Part shown: positions 6,244 to 6,527 of the stretch, piece after piece
Position numbering within the stretch: position 1 is the first letter of the stretch
Layout: every line of letters begins with the position of its first letter
From: Prevotellaceae bacterium
GTDB lineage: Bacteria; Bacteroidota; Bacteroidia; Bacteroidales; Bacteroidaceae
Direction: 5' to 3'
Length of the DNA: 6,527 bases
NCBI GenBank assembly: GCA_022508635.1
Contig: JAFLUV010000130.1
Coordinates: forward strand, 1 to 6,527
Notes under the pieces: model-generated
The model's database searches: none
The model's input: only the letters and a program-made list of their open reading frames with translations
Told to the model about the DNA's origin: nothing
Made by a program: the position numbers and the translations under genes

Positions 6244-6335
6244 CATCTATAGTAACGATGGAATTTCATCTATAGTAATGATGGAGGGCCATCTATAGTA
6301 ATGATGAGGGGCCATCTATAGTAATGATGGAGCGG
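6244..6335. repeat. Tandem array, 23-bp unit, four copies
   Basis: Four contiguous 23-base units start at 6244, 6267, 6290 and 6313, with a further 4-base match (CATC) at 6336. Each begins CATCTATAGTAA; copies 2-4 continue TGATG and copy 1 reads CGATG. The last 6-7 bases vary. Each unit holds the palindrome CTATAG and outer CATC/GATG arms that can pair across a 9-base loop. The unit length is not a multiple of three and carries stop codons, so the array is not coding. No unique spacers are present, so it is not a CRISPR array. Confidence 0.95.
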
Positions 6336-6354
6336 CATCCTCGCGGGGGCGTTT

Positions 6355-6527
6355 TTTACGGACGGTGTCCGTGAAGTTTACGGACGATGTCCGTGAAATT
6401 TACAGACGGTGTCCGTGAAGTTTACAGACGGTGTCCGTGAAATTTACAGACGGTGTCCGTGAAGTTTACAGACGGTGTCCGTGAAGTTTACAGACGGTGT
6501 CCGTGAAGTTTACGGACGGTGTCCGTG
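6355..6527. repeat. Tandem array, 22-bp unit with internal dyad, at least eight copies, open at window end
   Basis: Units start at 6355, 6377, 6399, 6421, 6443, 6465, 6487 and 6509; the last is cut by the window end after 19 bases. Each unit begins TTTAC and contains a dyad of the form ACGGAC-GGT-GTCCGT, followed by GAAG or GAAA. Copies 1 and 8 have the perfect 6-bp dyad; copy 2 has it with GAT in the loop; copies 3-7 have A instead of G at the third dyad base. Stop codons fall in every frame on both strands, so it is not coding. It begins 19 bases after the 23-bp array ends, and the two units are unrelated in sequence. Confidence 0.95.

Noticed and set aside
5580..6275. 231-codon plus-strand frame
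   Set aside because: Antisense to the transferase, the small gene and its promoter, ending inside the 23-bp repeats; composition and context indicate chance openness in GC-rich sequence.
6339..6357. Possible terminator: CCTC-GCG-GGGG followed by six T on the plus strand
   Set aside because: The stem is only four pairs with one G·T, and no plus-strand gene lies upstream; the T run partly belongs to the start of the 22-bp array.
6244..6527. CRISPR array
   Set aside because: Units are contiguous and nearly identical with no unique spacers, and no cas gene is present.

Overview
The window looks like a chromosomal segment from a member of the Bacteroidales, most likely Prevotellaceae. The evidence is an aspartate kinase and diaminopimelate decarboxylase of Bacteroidetes type, a bamD–rpoZ–DUF4293 gene string (DUF4293 is a Bacteroidetes family), two promoters of the Bacteroidetes form (TTG, 20 bases, TAACTTTG), and gene starts without Shine-Dalgarno sequences. 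The exact genus is an inference.

Layout. Bases 1-3191 carry a plus-strand operon: the 3' part of lysC (lysine-sensitive aspartate kinase, cut by the window edge), lysA, and a membrane-anchored family 2 glycosyltransferase-like gene, separated by only 32 and 28 bases. A 74-base convergent gap follows. Bases 3266-5054 hold a minus-strand operon read as bamD, rpoZ (omega-like) and a DUF4293 membrane protein, with a good promoter immediately upstream of bamD. Bases 5102-6119 hold a second minus-strand unit: a promoter, an unrecognised 91-residue protein, and a Sfp-type 4'-phosphopantetheinyl transferase. Bases 6120-6527 are non-coding: a GC-rich stretch, a 23-bp tandem array (four copies) and a 22-bp tandem array (at least eight copies, running off the window end).

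Function. lysC and lysA catalyse the first and last steps of the diaminopimelate route to lysine, and lysine probably feeds back on LysC. BamD serves outer-membrane protein assembly and shares a transcript with a core RNA polymerase subunit. The phosphopantetheinyl transferase activates carrier proteins for fatty-acid or secondary metabolism.

No defence system, mobile element, tRNA or rRNA is visible. The least explained material is the right-hand end: the two unrelated tandem arrays side by side, and the small Cys/His-containing protein made from the adjoining promoter.
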